Position numbers and translations under genes: made by a program. Positions 43,666 through 53,256 of a stretch of DNA of 64,000 nucleotides are shown here, one piece after another; the first letter of the stretch is position 1, and the number at the start of each line of letters is the position of its first letter. The stretch comes from Cerina sp048266425 (GTDB lineage: Bacteria; Bacteroidota; Bacteroidia; Flavobacteriales; Flavobacteriaceae), in assembly GCA_048266425.1 (NCBI GenBank), contig JBLWZN010000014.1, forward strand, positions 1-64,000, written 5' to 3'. Under the pieces are notes generated by a model, which worked only from the letters and a program-made list of their open reading frames with translations, had not been told where the DNA came from and made no database searches.

Positions 43666-43999
43666 GATACTGTATTTGTGATTGTGGTTTACACTATTAA
43701 TGAATTTGGGTAGTTAACAAAGTAAGTTAATATGACTTTTTAATGCTTCAACTATTTTACCTTATTTACATAGTCGATTAACCTGCCCATTTCCCTCGAT
43801 ATCCTCTCCAAATACCAACATTTAACAAGCATATGAAGTATTAATATTGCATGCGACCAATACATTTTTCAAGAAATTGCTAATCCCCAAAGTGCTAAAA
43901 TTCAATGTAAAAAGAACAAAATAGAAGTAACAAATAAATCTACTTAAGGCTATATTTGTGAGGGGGACAACCACTGCAACGATAATAGAAAGCAATAAT
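43666..43999. other. Divergent intergenic region with promoter
   Basis: This AT-rich 334-bp stretch lies between the divergent Gfo/Idh gene and the esterase gene. No gene is seen. It should hold the promoters for both; only the plus-strand -7 element at 43951-43958 was recognised. Confidence 0.5.
43951..43958 (+). promoter_or_regulatory. Candidate -7 promoter element of the esterase-epimerase operon
   Basis: TATATTTG matches TAnnTTTG exactly. It lies 42-49 bp upstream of the ATG at 44000, which places the expected transcript start just downstream and rules against the GTG at 43958 as start codon of the esterase. No -33 element was recognised. Confidence 0.5.
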
Positions 44000-45148
44000 A
44001 TGGGAAAGATTCTAATTTTTATTTTTATGGCGACCGGGTTAAACGCACAAAACGGAATGCTGTGCCAAGGTGCCTATTGGACGGAAGATGAAGCCAATTT
44101 GATGATGAAGGACTTTGCAAGCCAATGGAACGACCTTGCTTCATGGGAGGCTCGTGCAGCCGTTATCAAATCGGGGATAATCACCGGAATGCAATTGGAT
44201 AAAATGCCGAACATTACGGGTAATTTCAACCCGATAATCCGCAATAAAAAGATTATGGATGGCTATACGGTAGAGAACGTTGCCATAGAAAGCTTTCCTG
44301 GCTTTTATATCACCGGGAATATATACGCACCTATTAAACCCGAAGCAAAAAATGCGGCCATCCTATCCCCTCATGGACATATGGAGGATAAACGCCTAAA
44401 AGAAGATGTGCAGACCCGTTGTGCCGTCCTTGCGAAAATGGGTGCCATTGTCTTTGCCTACGACATGGTGGGCTATGCGGAATCTACACAAGTAAATCAC
44501 AAGATGCCCATCGCCTTGCTGCTGCAGACCTGGAATAGCAAAAGGGTGCTCGAATATTTGCTGTCGCGCCCCGATGTGGATCCAGATCGGATTGGGATGA
44601 CGGGGGGTTCCGGGGGCGGGACACAAACCTTTATATTAACCGCAATAGACGACCGAATAAAAGTTTCGGTACCCACCGTCCAGGTATCCGCCCATTTTTT
44701 TGGTGGCTGCGTGTGCGAAAGCGGCATGCCCATACACAAGGACAAATCCCACCAGACCAATAACGTGGAAATAGCGGCGCTCTGTGCGCCACGACCTTTA
44801 TTGCTTATCTCCGATGGATCGGACTGGACTAGGAATACGCCAAGAGTGGAGTATCCATACATTCAAAAGGTATATGCGCTATACAATGCCGAGCACAAGA
44901 TAGAGAACGTGCATTTGCCAATGGAAAAACACGATTACGGCTATTCCAAGCGCGCCGCCGCCTATACTTTTTTTGCCTATCATTTAAAATTAAAATTGGG
45001 AAATGTCACCGTTACCAATGGGGTGCATGAAGATTTTGTTACCGTTTTGCCCCCGGATGATTTAAAAGTATTCCCCCAAGAAAAGTCAAGACCAAAGAAT
45101 GCCCTACAGGGAGATGAAGCGGTTATGGCCTATCTGGGTATACATTGA
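44000..45148 (+). CDS. Secreted alpha/beta hydrolase, acetylxylan-esterase-like
   Basis: Exported protein of 382 residues; the ATG at 44000 (MGKILIFIFMATGLNAQ) gives the signal peptide. The alpha/beta-hydrolase core shows ILSPHGHMED, the nucleophile elbow GMTGGSGGGTQT (Ser204), an acid near LLLISDGSDWT and a histidine in MEKHDYGYSK. It resembles acetylxylan-esterase (AXE1)-like and related deacetylases found in glycan loci. It precedes the AGE-type epimerase gene by 66 bp and probably forms an operon with it and the sialidase-like gene. Removal of O-acetyl groups from the glycan is the likely role. Confidence 0.88.
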   Translation: MGKILIFIFMATGLNAQNGMLCQGAYWTEDEANLMMKDFASQWNDLASWEARAAVIKSGIITGMQLDKMPNITGNFNPIIRNKKIMDGYTVENVAIESFPGFYITGNIYAPIKPEAKNAAILSPHGHMEDKRLKEDVQTRCAVLAKMGAIVFAYDMVGYAESTQVNHKMPIALLLQTWNSKRVLEYLLSRPDVDPDRIGMTGGSGGGTQTFILTAIDDRIKVSVPTVQVSAHFFGGCVCESGMPIHKDKSHQTNNVEIAALCAPRPLLLISDGSDWTRNTPRVEYPYIQKVYALYNAEHKIENVHLPMEKHDYGYSKRAAAYTFFAYHLKLKLGNVTVTNGVHEDFVTVLPPDDLKVFPQEKSRPKNALQGDEAVMAYLGIH

Positions 45149-45214
45149 TTTTGACCCAAGCCAATAACTATTACGCTGATAAATAATTGTTGAATTAACC
45201 TCTGATCTCTAACC

Positions 45215-46486
45215 ATGAACGATTTCAAGGCTCAAATCCAAGAGTTTAAACAGGAAGCATATACCCATCTGACCCAGGAGTTACTCCCTTTTTGGTTTGA
45301 TCGTTGCAAGGATGATAAAAATGGGGGATATATTACCCATTTTGACAAAGATGGCAACGACACCGGTGAGGATGAAAAATCCATGCTGGGCCAGGCGCGC
45401 TGTATCTATAGTTTTGCTTCGGCCCATAGGGCAGGTTACGGGGATGGCAAGTGTTTGGAGTTTGCAAAGCACGGGGTGGATTTTGTCCTGGATAAAATGT
45501 GGGACAAGGAAAATGAAGGTTTTTATTGGTTGACGGATAGAAAAGGAAATGTCCTTATCGATGAAAAGATCATCTATGGCCATAGTTTTATCATCTATAG
45601 CTTTAGCGAGTACACCTTGGCCTCAGGTGATCCCCGGGGATTGGAATACGCCGAAAAATGCTTTGATCTTCTCCAAAAATATGGGGCCGATACCATGTAC
45701 GGCGGCTATTTTGAAATGTTCCATAGGGACTGGACGTTAAAAGGCCCTGGTCCGGCCGGGGGGGACCGAAAGACCCTGGACGTGCACATGCACCTGATGG
45801 AAGCCTTTACCACCCTCTACGAGTGCAGCGGAAAGGAAGTCCATAAAAGAAAACTGCTGGAATTAATCGACATTCTGACCAAAAGGATTATCCATCCCAA
45901 ATACATGACCGGGGTTCCCCAATTTACGGCCGACTGGAAGGTGGCCCCCCAGATCAAATTCGATATCGTTTGGGGATGGGATCGATTTTCGGAGGATGGG
46001 GTCAAAGCCTCCGCCGAGGACAATACCAGCTATGGGCACAATGTGGAGTTTGCCTGGCTCCTGATGCACGCCATGAAGGTCGCCGATATACCATTTGAAG
46101 TACATAAAAAGGTCATCCAACAGCAATTTGACCATGCCTTGGCCGATGGTATCGATTGGGAATATGGCGGAGTTTATGTGGAAGGGTCGCATGCAGGCGG
46201 GGTAACCGATCGGGAAAAGGAATTTTGGCAGAATGCGGAAATGCTCATTGGTCTGTTGCAGGCCTGTATCGTTTTTGGACCAGAAAAATACCTGCCCGTA
46301 TATAAAAATGTACATCGATTTGTTTACGATAAAATAATCGACCATCAGGTGGGGGAATGGATTCCTTTGTTGACCAGGCAAGGAGAGCCCATTTGGCAGC
46401 ATATGAGCCATAATTGGAAAATAAACTACCACAGCGTACGTGCCGTAATCCAGTCTATCGAGCGGTTGGACAAACTCTTGAAATAA
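45215..46486 (+). CDS. AGE family sugar 2-epimerase
   Basis: Cytoplasmic enzyme of 423 residues with the (alpha/alpha)6 barrel of N-acylglucosamine 2-epimerases and cellobiose 2-epimerases. No signal peptide is present. Expected active-site blocks are visible: DVHMHLMEAF, YGHNVEFAWLLMHA and, near the C-terminus, HNWKINYHSVRAV, with histidines in the positions used for proton transfer. The reaction is epimerisation at C2 of a free sugar, such as GlcNAc/ManNAc or glucose/mannose. In this locus it fits conversion of ManNAc or mannose released by the lyases or by GH92. It is followed 10 bp later by a sialidase-like gene. Confidence 0.93.
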   Translation: MNDFKAQIQEFKQEAYTHLTQELLPFWFDRCKDDKNGGYITHFDKDGNDTGEDEKSMLGQARCIYSFASAHRAGYGDGKCLEFAKHGVDFVLDKMWDKENEGFYWLTDRKGNVLIDEKIIYGHSFIIYSFSEYTLASGDPRGLEYAEKCFDLLQKYGADTMYGGYFEMFHRDWTLKGPGPAGGDRKTLDVHMHLMEAFTTLYECSGKEVHKRKLLELIDILTKRIIHPKYMTGVPQFTADWKVAPQIKFDIVWGWDRFSEDGVKASAEDNTSYGHNVEFAWLLMHAMKVADIPFEVHKKVIQQQFDHALADGIDWEYGGVYVEGSHAGGVTDREKEFWQNAEMLIGLLQACIVFGPEKYLPVYKNVHRFVYDKIIDHQVGEWIPLLTRQGEPIWQHMSHNWKINYHSVRAVIQSIERLDKLLK

Positions 46487-46496
46487 ATTGAAAACC

Positions 46497-47534
46497 ATGT
46501 TTAAAAAATCCTGTTTTATCGCCCTGTTATATCTTTGCTTTCCCCTATATAACCATGCGCAAAATTCACCGGAGCACGATGCCATACTATCGGTCGAGCG
46601 AATTTGGGACAGGGCCATGCACAATGCCTTTACAAGCTTGATCGCGTTCAACGGCAAACTTTATTGTGCGTTTAGGGAAAGCGTAGGCCATGTATCGGAT
46701 ATCAACGGAAGCATCAGGGTCATTGCTTCCGAGGATGGACAAAATTGGCATTCGGTAGCCCTGTTATCCGAACTGGGGACCGACCTTAGGGACCCCCAAT
46801 TATCGGTAACCCCGGACAACAGGGTCATGCTCAATATTGGCGGGTCTATCTATACGGCTGGAAAGCTTACCGCCATGTATCCCAAGGTCAGCTTTAGCAA
46901 CACGGATGGGGAATCCTTTTCTTCCCCACAAAATATTTCGGTGGACCCCGCCATCAAGACCGGGAAGGACTGGTTATGGAGGGCAACATGGCACAATGGC
47001 AAAGCCTATGCTGGGATCTATCAACCTTCCAAGGAAAAATCGGTGCAATTGGTTGTTAGCGAGGATGGAATCGACTACAAATACATTACCACTTTTGATG
47101 TCATCGATGGGAACGAAACAACACTTCGATTTAACAAAAACAACGAAATGATCGCTGTGGTAAGGCGTGGCGGAAAAAATAATGGGTCGATCGGAATCAG
47201 CCCTCCTCCCTATAAAAATTGGCAATGGAACGAACTGGGAATACGGTTGGGCGGTCCTGATCTAATTGTTCTGGACGATGGATCCATGCTTTGCGCAACG
47301 AGGGAATATTTGCCATCCAAACAACAAACGATGATAGCAAGGGTAGACGTGACCGGCAAAACCACAAAGCTGCTTTCACTACCCAGTGAAGGGGATTGTA
47401 GCTATCCGGGATTACTGATGAAGGACAGTACATTATTGGTTTCCTATTATTCCTCCCACGAAGAGAAAACGGCCATTTATTTGGCAAGAATAGCAAACTT
47501 GGAATCCTTGGTTAATAGGGATGATAATAAATGA
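46497..47534 (+). CDS. Sialidase-like beta-propeller protein 2 (secreted)
   Basis: Exported protein of 345 residues with signal peptide MFKKSCFIALLYLCFPLYNHAQ; the ATG at 46497 is preferred over the in-frame TTG at 46488. The sequence has sialidase-superfamily propeller features: FNGKLYCAFRES, IASEDGQNWHS, LRDPQLSVTPD, SEDGIDYKYI, NETTLRFNKNN and a C-terminal GDCSYPGLLM. Glu and Tyr in these blocks could be catalytic, but a full GH33 active site was not verified. Sequence differs strongly from the sialidase-like protein at 28188. Pairing with an AGE-type epimerase suggests that it releases a sugar which is later epimerised. Confidence 0.82.
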   Translation: MFKKSCFIALLYLCFPLYNHAQNSPEHDAILSVERIWDRAMHNAFTSLIAFNGKLYCAFRESVGHVSDINGSIRVIASEDGQNWHSVALLSELGTDLRDPQLSVTPDNRVMLNIGGSIYTAGKLTAMYPKVSFSNTDGESFSSPQNISVDPAIKTGKDWLWRATWHNGKAYAGIYQPSKEKSVQLVVSEDGIDYKYITTFDVIDGNETTLRFNKNNEMIAVVRRGGKNNGSIGISPPPYKNWQWNELGIRLGGPDLIVLDDGSMLCATREYLPSKQQTMIARVDVTGKTTKLLSLPSEGDCSYPGLLMKDSTLLVSYYSSHEEKTAIYLARIANLESLVNRDDNK

Positions 47535-47552
47535 CCTTGGTTGGATCCACGT

Positions 47553-48524
47553 TTATGTTTCAGTGGCTACCGGATTTTCCATTTTTAAACGCTCGTTCTC
47601 CCAGCCATGGTCAATGTATTCCCATGAAAAGTCGTCTCCAGTAACTTTAATTTTTACAAAGCCTTCCTTGGTATTGTGCCTGCGTCCTTTCCAACCGTTG
47701 CCCGCAATGGAGCCCCCGGTAAGAAAATGAAATCTGTCATTGACCAAGCCATATTCCTTCCAATGGATGTGCCCTTGCAACACCAATTTTAAATTATGGT
47801 TTTCCAACATTTTAAACACATCTGGTGCGTTGGACACTGTTCGGCTTCCCGTACCTCCATTTAATTGTAAATAGGTACAGATCATTGGGATATGGGTGGT
47901 GATCACTATGGGCGTAGTGTGTTCCACTTTTGCCAGGTCGTCCTCCAACCATTTCAATTGCCCTTCATGAAAAACTCCTTGATATCTTTGGTCTTCGGTT
48001 ACATCCAGCGAATTCAATACAATAAAATGCCATCCTTTGTGGTCGAAAGAATAATAGGTTTTCCCAAAATGCCTTTCCCACATCCCATACTTATAGTCAG
48101 GATGACTTGAATCTTCGGGGCTTTCCTCATAAATACCGAAAAGATCGTGGTTTCCAATGCAATTATAAACCGGCATCTGAAATCCACCGCTCATCTTCTG
48201 GTATAAGTTAAAAAGGGATTCACTCCTAGCAAAGTCGCCCCGCATAACATCATAAACAAGATCGCCACCCGTAATTACAAAATCAGGGTTTAATTCATTC
48301 ACCTTTTCTATTGCCATTTGAAAACCCTTTGGGGCGTTCATTTCCGGTTTAAGATGGATGTCGGTCAAAAATGCAAACTCAAAGGTGTCCCCCTTCGAAT
48401 CCAACTCGGGTTTGCTTATTCCATTTTGGCAGGAGGCCTGTAAAAATGGAATTCCCGCCACGACCATCCCCGACCGAAGCAAAAACTTTCTTCTCCCGGG
48501 TTTATCAATTTTATCTCCCTTCAT
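47553..48524 (-). CDS. Metallophosphoesterase with Tat-like signal
   Basis: Calcineurin-like phosphoesterase of 323 residues. The N-terminus has a twin-arginine-like signal (PGRRKFLLRSGMVVAG) followed by a possible lipobox (LQASC). The ATG at 48524 was chosen; an upstream ATG at 48554 adds only ten residues. Metal motifs: FLTDIHLKP, ITGGDLVYD, GNHDLFG, TTHIPM and LQGHIHWKEYG. It should act on phosphoesters outside the cytoplasm. It is the last gene of the minus-strand run that begins with the HpcH/HpaI aldolase, 156 bp after another phosphoesterase gene, and converges with the sialidase-like gene with an 18-bp gap. Confidence 0.9.
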   Translation of the reverse strand: MKGDKIDKPGRRKFLLRSGMVVAGIPFLQASCQNGISKPELDSKGDTFEFAFLTDIHLKPEMNAPKGFQMAIEKVNELNPDFVITGGDLVYDVMRGDFARSESLFNLYQKMSGGFQMPVYNCIGNHDLFGIYEESPEDSSHPDYKYGMWERHFGKTYYSFDHKGWHFIVLNSLDVTEDQRYQGVFHEGQLKWLEDDLAKVEHTTPIVITTHIPMICTYLQLNGGTGSRTVSNAPDVFKMLENHNLKLVLQGHIHWKEYGLVNDRFHFLTGGSIAGNGWKGRRHNTKEGFVKIKVTGDDFSWEYIDHGWENERLKMENPVATET

Positions 48525-48680
48525 GATTCGCTTTTTTTTCCGTATTGATATCATTTATAAACCAACCCGCCGAAACCAGTGATCTGCATTTGACCTCGAC
48601 ACAGGTCCACCCCAAATCCTTATTTGAAAGTTTGGAACAGTGATAGGTATTTTGTTGGATTCCAATGCAGCAATTCCAAT

Positions 48681-49757
48681 TTACATATCGGTATCATAGG
48701 TATACTTGTCCCATACTTTGCCCTTGGTATCGATCATTTCAAAAGTCACCTTGTCACCTTCAACCCTTACGGAAACCAAGAAATACATGGCTTCGTTGAA
48801 CCTTACCTCTTTCCCGTCGGAGCCATGGTATAGAAACTCGTTGTCATTATCTACTGTGCGTCCATAATAAGAATCTCCAGGTATGGCATCACCCTTTCTC
48901 TTTAAGGCATAGATATTGGCCCCTGCCCCTGCGGAAACAATATAGTTTACCCCATCCCTCAGCGTTCGGTAGTAGAGATGGTCGTGCCCGGAAAACACGG
49001 CAGTTACCTTGTACTTCTCAAAAAGTTGGGTCACTACGGTACTTTTGCCCTCCACATCGGAATAGCTTTTGTTGCCGACCGTATAAAAAGGTCTGTGCTT
49101 AAACACAAATATTAGTTTTCCCTGGGCTTCCTTAAGTTCATTTTCCAGCCATTCCATCCGCTCCTTGCTTTCGGAGGCCTTTTTCCAATCCAGGGCAATA
49201 AACTTGGCGTTCCCATAGGTAAAACTGTAAACAGGGTCCTTTAATCCAAAAAAGTCGCCGAAGTTCTTTACGCCGGAATCGTAGTTTTCTTGGCCCGAAT
49301 TCTTTTTAGGACCGGAAACCTCATGATTTCCCAAGGTTGGCCAAGTAGGGTATTTTCTAAAAAACCAACCGGCATCCTCATCCAGTTCCTTGTACAAAAT
49401 TTCCCCTTCATCCCCCGCTCCCCTGTTTACAAGATCGGCAGTGGTCAAGCAAAATTGTGGGTGGAGCGAATCTGCTCTTTTCAATACATCGGGCAGGTGG
49501 TTACTCCCTTTGGAGTCCCCAAAAACCAAAAAATGCATGGGCTCCTTTAATTTTATCTCCCCGTTGGATTTGACCCTAACATTTTCGCCTTCCAGTTTTT
49601 TCATACCTGGCCTCGGGTCGTAAGGCGCTTTATTGGTTATCGTACTTACCCCTGTGGTCGCAACGTCCGTATGGGGCACATCAACACCCGTACTTGTGGA
49701 TTTACACGAAAATGAAAGTGCTATAATAAATAGGACAACATAAATCTTTGATCTCAT
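48681..49757 (-). CDS. Metallophosphoesterase lipoprotein
   Basis: Lipoprotein of 358 residues (IIALSFSC, Cys18) with a calcineurin-like phosphoesterase domain. Metal motifs: VFGDSKGSN, LTTADLVNRG, GNHEVSG, FKHRPFYTVG and FSGHDHLYYR. The first motif is GDSKG where GDxH or GDxR is usual. It starts 12 bp after the stop of the GH67/GH20-like glycosidase gene, so the two are very probably cotranscribed, and phosphate removal may be linked to the action of that glycosidase. Confidence 0.9.
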   Translation of the reverse strand: MRSKIYVVLFIIALSFSCKSTSTGVDVPHTDVATTGVSTITNKAPYDPRPGMKKLEGENVRVKSNGEIKLKEPMHFLVFGDSKGSNHLPDVLKRADSLHPQFCLTTADLVNRGAGDEGEILYKELDEDAGWFFRKYPTWPTLGNHEVSGPKKNSGQENYDSGVKNFGDFFGLKDPVYSFTYGNAKFIALDWKKASESKERMEWLENELKEAQGKLIFVFKHRPFYTVGNKSYSDVEGKSTVVTQLFEKYKVTAVFSGHDHLYYRTLRDGVNYIVSAGAGANIYALKRKGDAIPGDSYYGRTVDNDNEFLYHGSDGKEVRFNEAMYFLVSVRVEGDKVTFEMIDTKGKVWDKYTYDTDM

Positions 49758-49769
49758 AGTTTAAAAATT

Positions 49770-52250
49770 TTAATTTTGATTGGTATCGTTAAAAAGCCAG
49801 ATCTCAGAAACCTGTGATCCGCGTTCGCCCTCCCCACAGGTCCATTCCAGCTCAAGGACACCGTCCTGAATAGCTGCTGGGGGAATCTTGAATTCATATA
49901 TGGGCTGTATCCCGGTTTTTATAAAGTCGTGAACCGGAATACCCCTTGCCGTCAATTTTATCTTGGACTGGAAACGGCCCGTGTAGGCAACCCGAATGGT
50001 GTAGGAACTTTTTGGATCTAGATTTTGGTAAACCATTTTAAGGGGTTGGTCATAAAGCGTGGTTACTTGGTTCATCCAAGATAGGGGGGTCGCCTGCCCA
50101 TCAAATCCCTTTGCCGTTATTTCATGGACCCACTCCTCCCCTTTCAAACCAACGCCAAAGCTTACACGCGGTGTGGATAGGCCGCCTGGATCTTCTTCCC
50201 AGGTTTGGTGGGAGACCACTCGATCCCAACTCTGTGGACTCCCAAAATTGTCATAGAACCCTCCCGGTCCCGGATCGGTACGATGCAATATTTGATCAAT
50301 TTTCAAGAGACGATCATTTTCATCTGCACTTTTTTCTATACTGGCAAGTTGATCGAGCAGCCACATGGAATCGTTCAAGGGCAAATCCATATTATCCAAA
50401 AAATTGCCCCGACCAGGTGCAGCAAAATGCTTGGCAACCGTCAATTGGGCCCCGATACTCTTATATAGATCTTCACCCAATTCATTGCATCGGTCCTTCC
50501 ATTGGGCCAGTACCGGTTCTTCCCACGCTCGGGACAAGGTTTCCATCGCCCTATCAATTGCAATTTGCGAACCATCCGAGGATGCCATCAACAACTGCTG
50601 TCGTGCCAGTTGTTCCAATTCGGTCTCATAGATCAATCTTTGGTATTGATAAGCATCAAAATAGGCCCTGATCAGCCCCATCTGAAAACGGAAATTGCCA
50701 AGCACTTCTTTGGAAGCCCCCTGTTCCATTTTTTGCCATTGCTGCAGGGTTCTCAAAACCCCGTCATTGGTAAGCAATGGACCCTGAATATTTTTTTCCA
50801 AGGACAGCAATCCCTGTGCCACGCCTTCCGTTTCATCGGCCCCGATAAAATATCTCGCATAATCACGGAGCGTTTCCATGACCGGGGTTTTAGGATTCCA
50901 ATCCTGATCGCTCCACACCATTTTATTGACATCGTCATTGGTGCCCTCGGAATAGCTTATGCTGCCCTGTGCGTACTGATCAAAGGCATTGTGGATTATT
51001 TTTTCGTCGGATGGACGTGGATTGATACATTCCCTTCCCAAGGTTATGGCATAGGCCAGGTCCCAATTGGGGATGGGGTATTGGCTGCTCAGGCTATGGG
51101 TGATATCGGGATATCTCCGTATCGGGACATCGGGACCTACCCTTTCCCTAATTTCCTTTATCGGTGTTTTTATCCATGGCCCAAAAACAAGCCCTCCGAA
51201 CCAAGGATACTTTTTATCAACCTGTTCGTAAAAGGCGTCGAACCATTTTGTTGTAGGCCTGAAAACCTGGGGAGAGACCCAAATTTTGGCATTCGGATGA
51301 AACTCGTGCAATACCTTTGCCTCGGCATCCAACCACTTGAACAATACATCGGGCTCCAGGTCTCCTGGATCGCCACCGGGAACAAACAGGTGGTCCAATT
51401 GCGGTACCGCCTTGAACACCTCGCGACGTTCCTCGATTTCCACTTTTAAGGAATCCGGATCGCTATAATCCGACCCCATATTGGGGTACCACATCCAAAC
51501 ATCCATCCCATAACTGTCGGCAATCCTCGATTGTTCGGCAATCATTTGGATGGCCGGCAATTTCATGTGGATATTACTGAAATCATCATCCGTACGGGGC
51601 GGCATGATCTCGATGCTGTTGGCCCCGAAAATGGCCATGTCCCGGATATAGCTATCAAACTGTGCCACGGAGAAGGCATCATAGGAATTGGTCTTGGGCC
51701 GATACCCCAATTGATGTCCACGGATCGGATATTGCGGGGAGGATGCGATCCTTAGGTCGGATGGCAACAATACCTTGCCCGGAAACATATCCATTTTACG
51801 CATCAATTTTCCAATCCCGTACAATACCCCCCGGGCATCTTTCCCAACCACTACAACTGAGTTCGATTTCTCTAAAACCACAATTTTATAGCCCTCGGCA
51901 CCAAGTTTTGGCATGGATTCCAGAACGTCTTGAAATTCCTTCGGAAGCTTTTCCAATTTACCCTCAAGGCCGATGCCTATGGTGGGAGGGTTCCCCTTTG
52001 GCCATTTGTTGGTCGCTGCAAGATCTATTTGCGTCCTTTTGGCGATTTCTTCCCGGAGCACGGAAATCGATTTCAACACAAGGGGATCCTTTTTTTCGGA
52101 ACAAAATATTTTTGAATTGCTGAGATCCATCATTTGGGAATTCAGCGCGCAAGGCATTCCGCCCAACAAAATGAAGACTATTACCTTATTTAAAAATCCT
52201 TTCACTCCAACCATGTTCCTTTTTATCAAAATATTATGCCAATCGATCAT
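49770..52250 (-). CDS. GH67/GH20-like glycoside hydrolase (exported)
   Basis: Large exported protein of 826 residues. An N-terminal zincin-like alpha/beta domain of the GH20b/GH67N type (about 50-165, with EGYKIVVLE and RGVLYGIGKLMRKM) precedes a TIM barrel beginning RGHQLGYRPKTNSYD, then IFGANSIEIMPPRTDDD, MDVWMWYPNMG and LFVPGGDPGD, then a helical region and a C-terminal beta domain. This layout resembles alpha-glucuronidases of GH67 and related families; assignment to a family is not certain. The ATG at 52250 overlaps the stop of the upstream aldolase gene as ATGA, which favours it as start; an ATG at 52214 would give a more compact signal peptide. Cotranscription with an HpcH/HpaI aldolase suggests release of a uronic or keto-sugar acid. 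Confidence 0.8.
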   Translation of the reverse strand: MIDWHNILIKRNMVGVKGFLNKVIVFILLGGMPCALNSQMMDLSNSKIFCSEKKDPLVLKSISVLREEIAKRTQIDLAATNKWPKGNPPTIGIGLEGKLEKLPKEFQDVLESMPKLGAEGYKIVVLEKSNSVVVVGKDARGVLYGIGKLMRKMDMFPGKVLLPSDLRIASSPQYPIRGHQLGYRPKTNSYDAFSVAQFDSYIRDMAIFGANSIEIMPPRTDDDFSNIHMKLPAIQMIAEQSRIADSYGMDVWMWYPNMGSDYSDPDSLKVEIEERREVFKAVPQLDHLFVPGGDPGDLEPDVLFKWLDAEAKVLHEFHPNAKIWVSPQVFRPTTKWFDAFYEQVDKKYPWFGGLVFGPWIKTPIKEIRERVGPDVPIRRYPDITHSLSSQYPIPNWDLAYAITLGRECINPRPSDEKIIHNAFDQYAQGSISYSEGTNDDVNKMVWSDQDWNPKTPVMETLRDYARYFIGADETEGVAQGLLSLEKNIQGPLLTNDGVLRTLQQWQKMEQGASKEVLGNFRFQMGLIRAYFDAYQYQRLIYETELEQLARQQLLMASSDGSQIAIDRAMETLSRAWEEPVLAQWKDRCNELGEDLYKSIGAQLTVAKHFAAPGRGNFLDNMDLPLNDSMWLLDQLASIEKSADENDRLLKIDQILHRTDPGPGGFYDNFGSPQSWDRVVSHQTWEEDPGGLSTPRVSFGVGLKGEEWVHEITAKGFDGQATPLSWMNQVTTLYDQPLKMVYQNLDPKSSYTIRVAYTGRFQSKIKLTARGIPVHDFIKTGIQPIYEFKIPPAAIQDGVLELEWTCGEGERGSQVSEIWLFNDTNQN

Positions 52251-53053
52251 ATAGCCAAATCGCTACCGTCCGGGACATGAACAGTGTCCCCCAATGCCTT
52301 TTTTATGACGGCAAGGTCTTCCTTTAGCTTTTGCACAAAAAGGAACATGTCGGAACTGTGAAGCACGATATTGGCCCCGTTTTGCGCCCATTTCACCTGT
52401 CGGTCCGGGCCTGCGGGAAAATGGATACCGGCCGCTAACTTTTTACGCCGGGTCTTGGCGATTATTTCTTGGACCATATTCTCAAAATGGGGATGGTCGT
52501 ATTGCTCGGGCAATCCCATATTTACGGAAAGGTCATGGGGACCTATGACAATACCATCAAGACCGGGAACATTCAAAAGTTCCTCCAGGTTTTTCACGGC
52601 AGCCCTGCTTTCTATATTTATAAGGCACAAACTACCTTGGTTATATTTATCCAGATAGGCCGTGAGTTCCGGTTCCAACTTTTCCGTTCCTTCCAACACC
52701 CCTTGCAACCGCTCCCCTTTCAGGGGCCTATATTTGGTTGCACCGACCATTTGCCTTACCTGCGCTACACTTTCCACATAAGGAGCCAATACCCCTACGG
52801 CCCCGGCATCCTTGACCATACAGGCCAAGTAGGGATCGGGGCTTGGAATACGGACAATGGGAGATAGGCCAATTGCACTGTATACTTGGCATAACATGGT
52901 CAACTCGGTACGGTCCAAGGGAATATGCTCCGTATCCAAAAAGACAAAATCCAATCCCAATCCTTTTACCACCTTGGACCAAAGCGGGGATGTGGATACG
53001 ATACAGGTCCCGTAAATAGTCCCGTTTCCCTTAAGTTTTTGTGATAAATCCAT
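52247..53053 (-). CDS. HpcH/HpaI family aldolase (2-keto-3-deoxy acid aldolase type)
   Basis: Class II metal-dependent aldolase of 268 residues, cytoplasmic. The catalytic histidine lies in FLDTEHIPLD (His43), Arg68 in IVRIPS, and metal ligands in INIESRAAV (Glu148) and GPHDLS (Asp174). The family includes HpaI, 2-dehydro-3-deoxyglucarate aldolase and 2-keto-3-deoxy-L-rhamnonate aldolase, all of which split keto-deoxy sugar acids to pyruvate and an aldehyde. Its stop codon overlaps the start of the GH67/GH20-like gene (ATGA). With the Gfo/Idh dehydrogenase and DHDPS-type lyases, it points to an oxidative route ending in keto-deoxy acids. Confidence 0.92.
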   Translation of the reverse strand: MDLSQKLKGNGTIYGTCIVSTSPLWSKVVKGLGLDFVFLDTEHIPLDRTELTMLCQVYSAIGLSPIVRIPSPDPYLACMVKDAGAVGVLAPYVESVAQVRQMVGATKYRPLKGERLQGVLEGTEKLEPELTAYLDKYNQGSLCLINIESRAAVKNLEELLNVPGLDGIVIGPHDLSVNMGLPEQYDHPHFENMVQEIIAKTRRKKLAAGIHFPAGPDRQVKWAQNGANIVLHSSDMFLFVQKLKEDLAVIKKALGDTVHVPDGSDLAI

Positions 53054-53256
53054 ACGCTGATTATTTAAAAGCCGTCTTGGGTTATTTTTTTATCGGATGT
53101 CTGCATTATTACCTCCCCTATTCGGGCAGGGGCATCCGGACCCATTTGGCAGAACAATGCCAATCTTACAAATATAAGATTTAAAGTAGGCTGCCTGTCT
53201 CCGTTATTTTGATCCGTTTGCGTGATATATTAACCTACTGATAATAATACGATAAT

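Noticed and set aside
50502..51449. Long open frame on the plus strand (315 codons)
   Set aside because: It lies wholly opposite the GH67/GH20-like gene, whose protein has clear domain features; the antisense translation has no recognisable motif.
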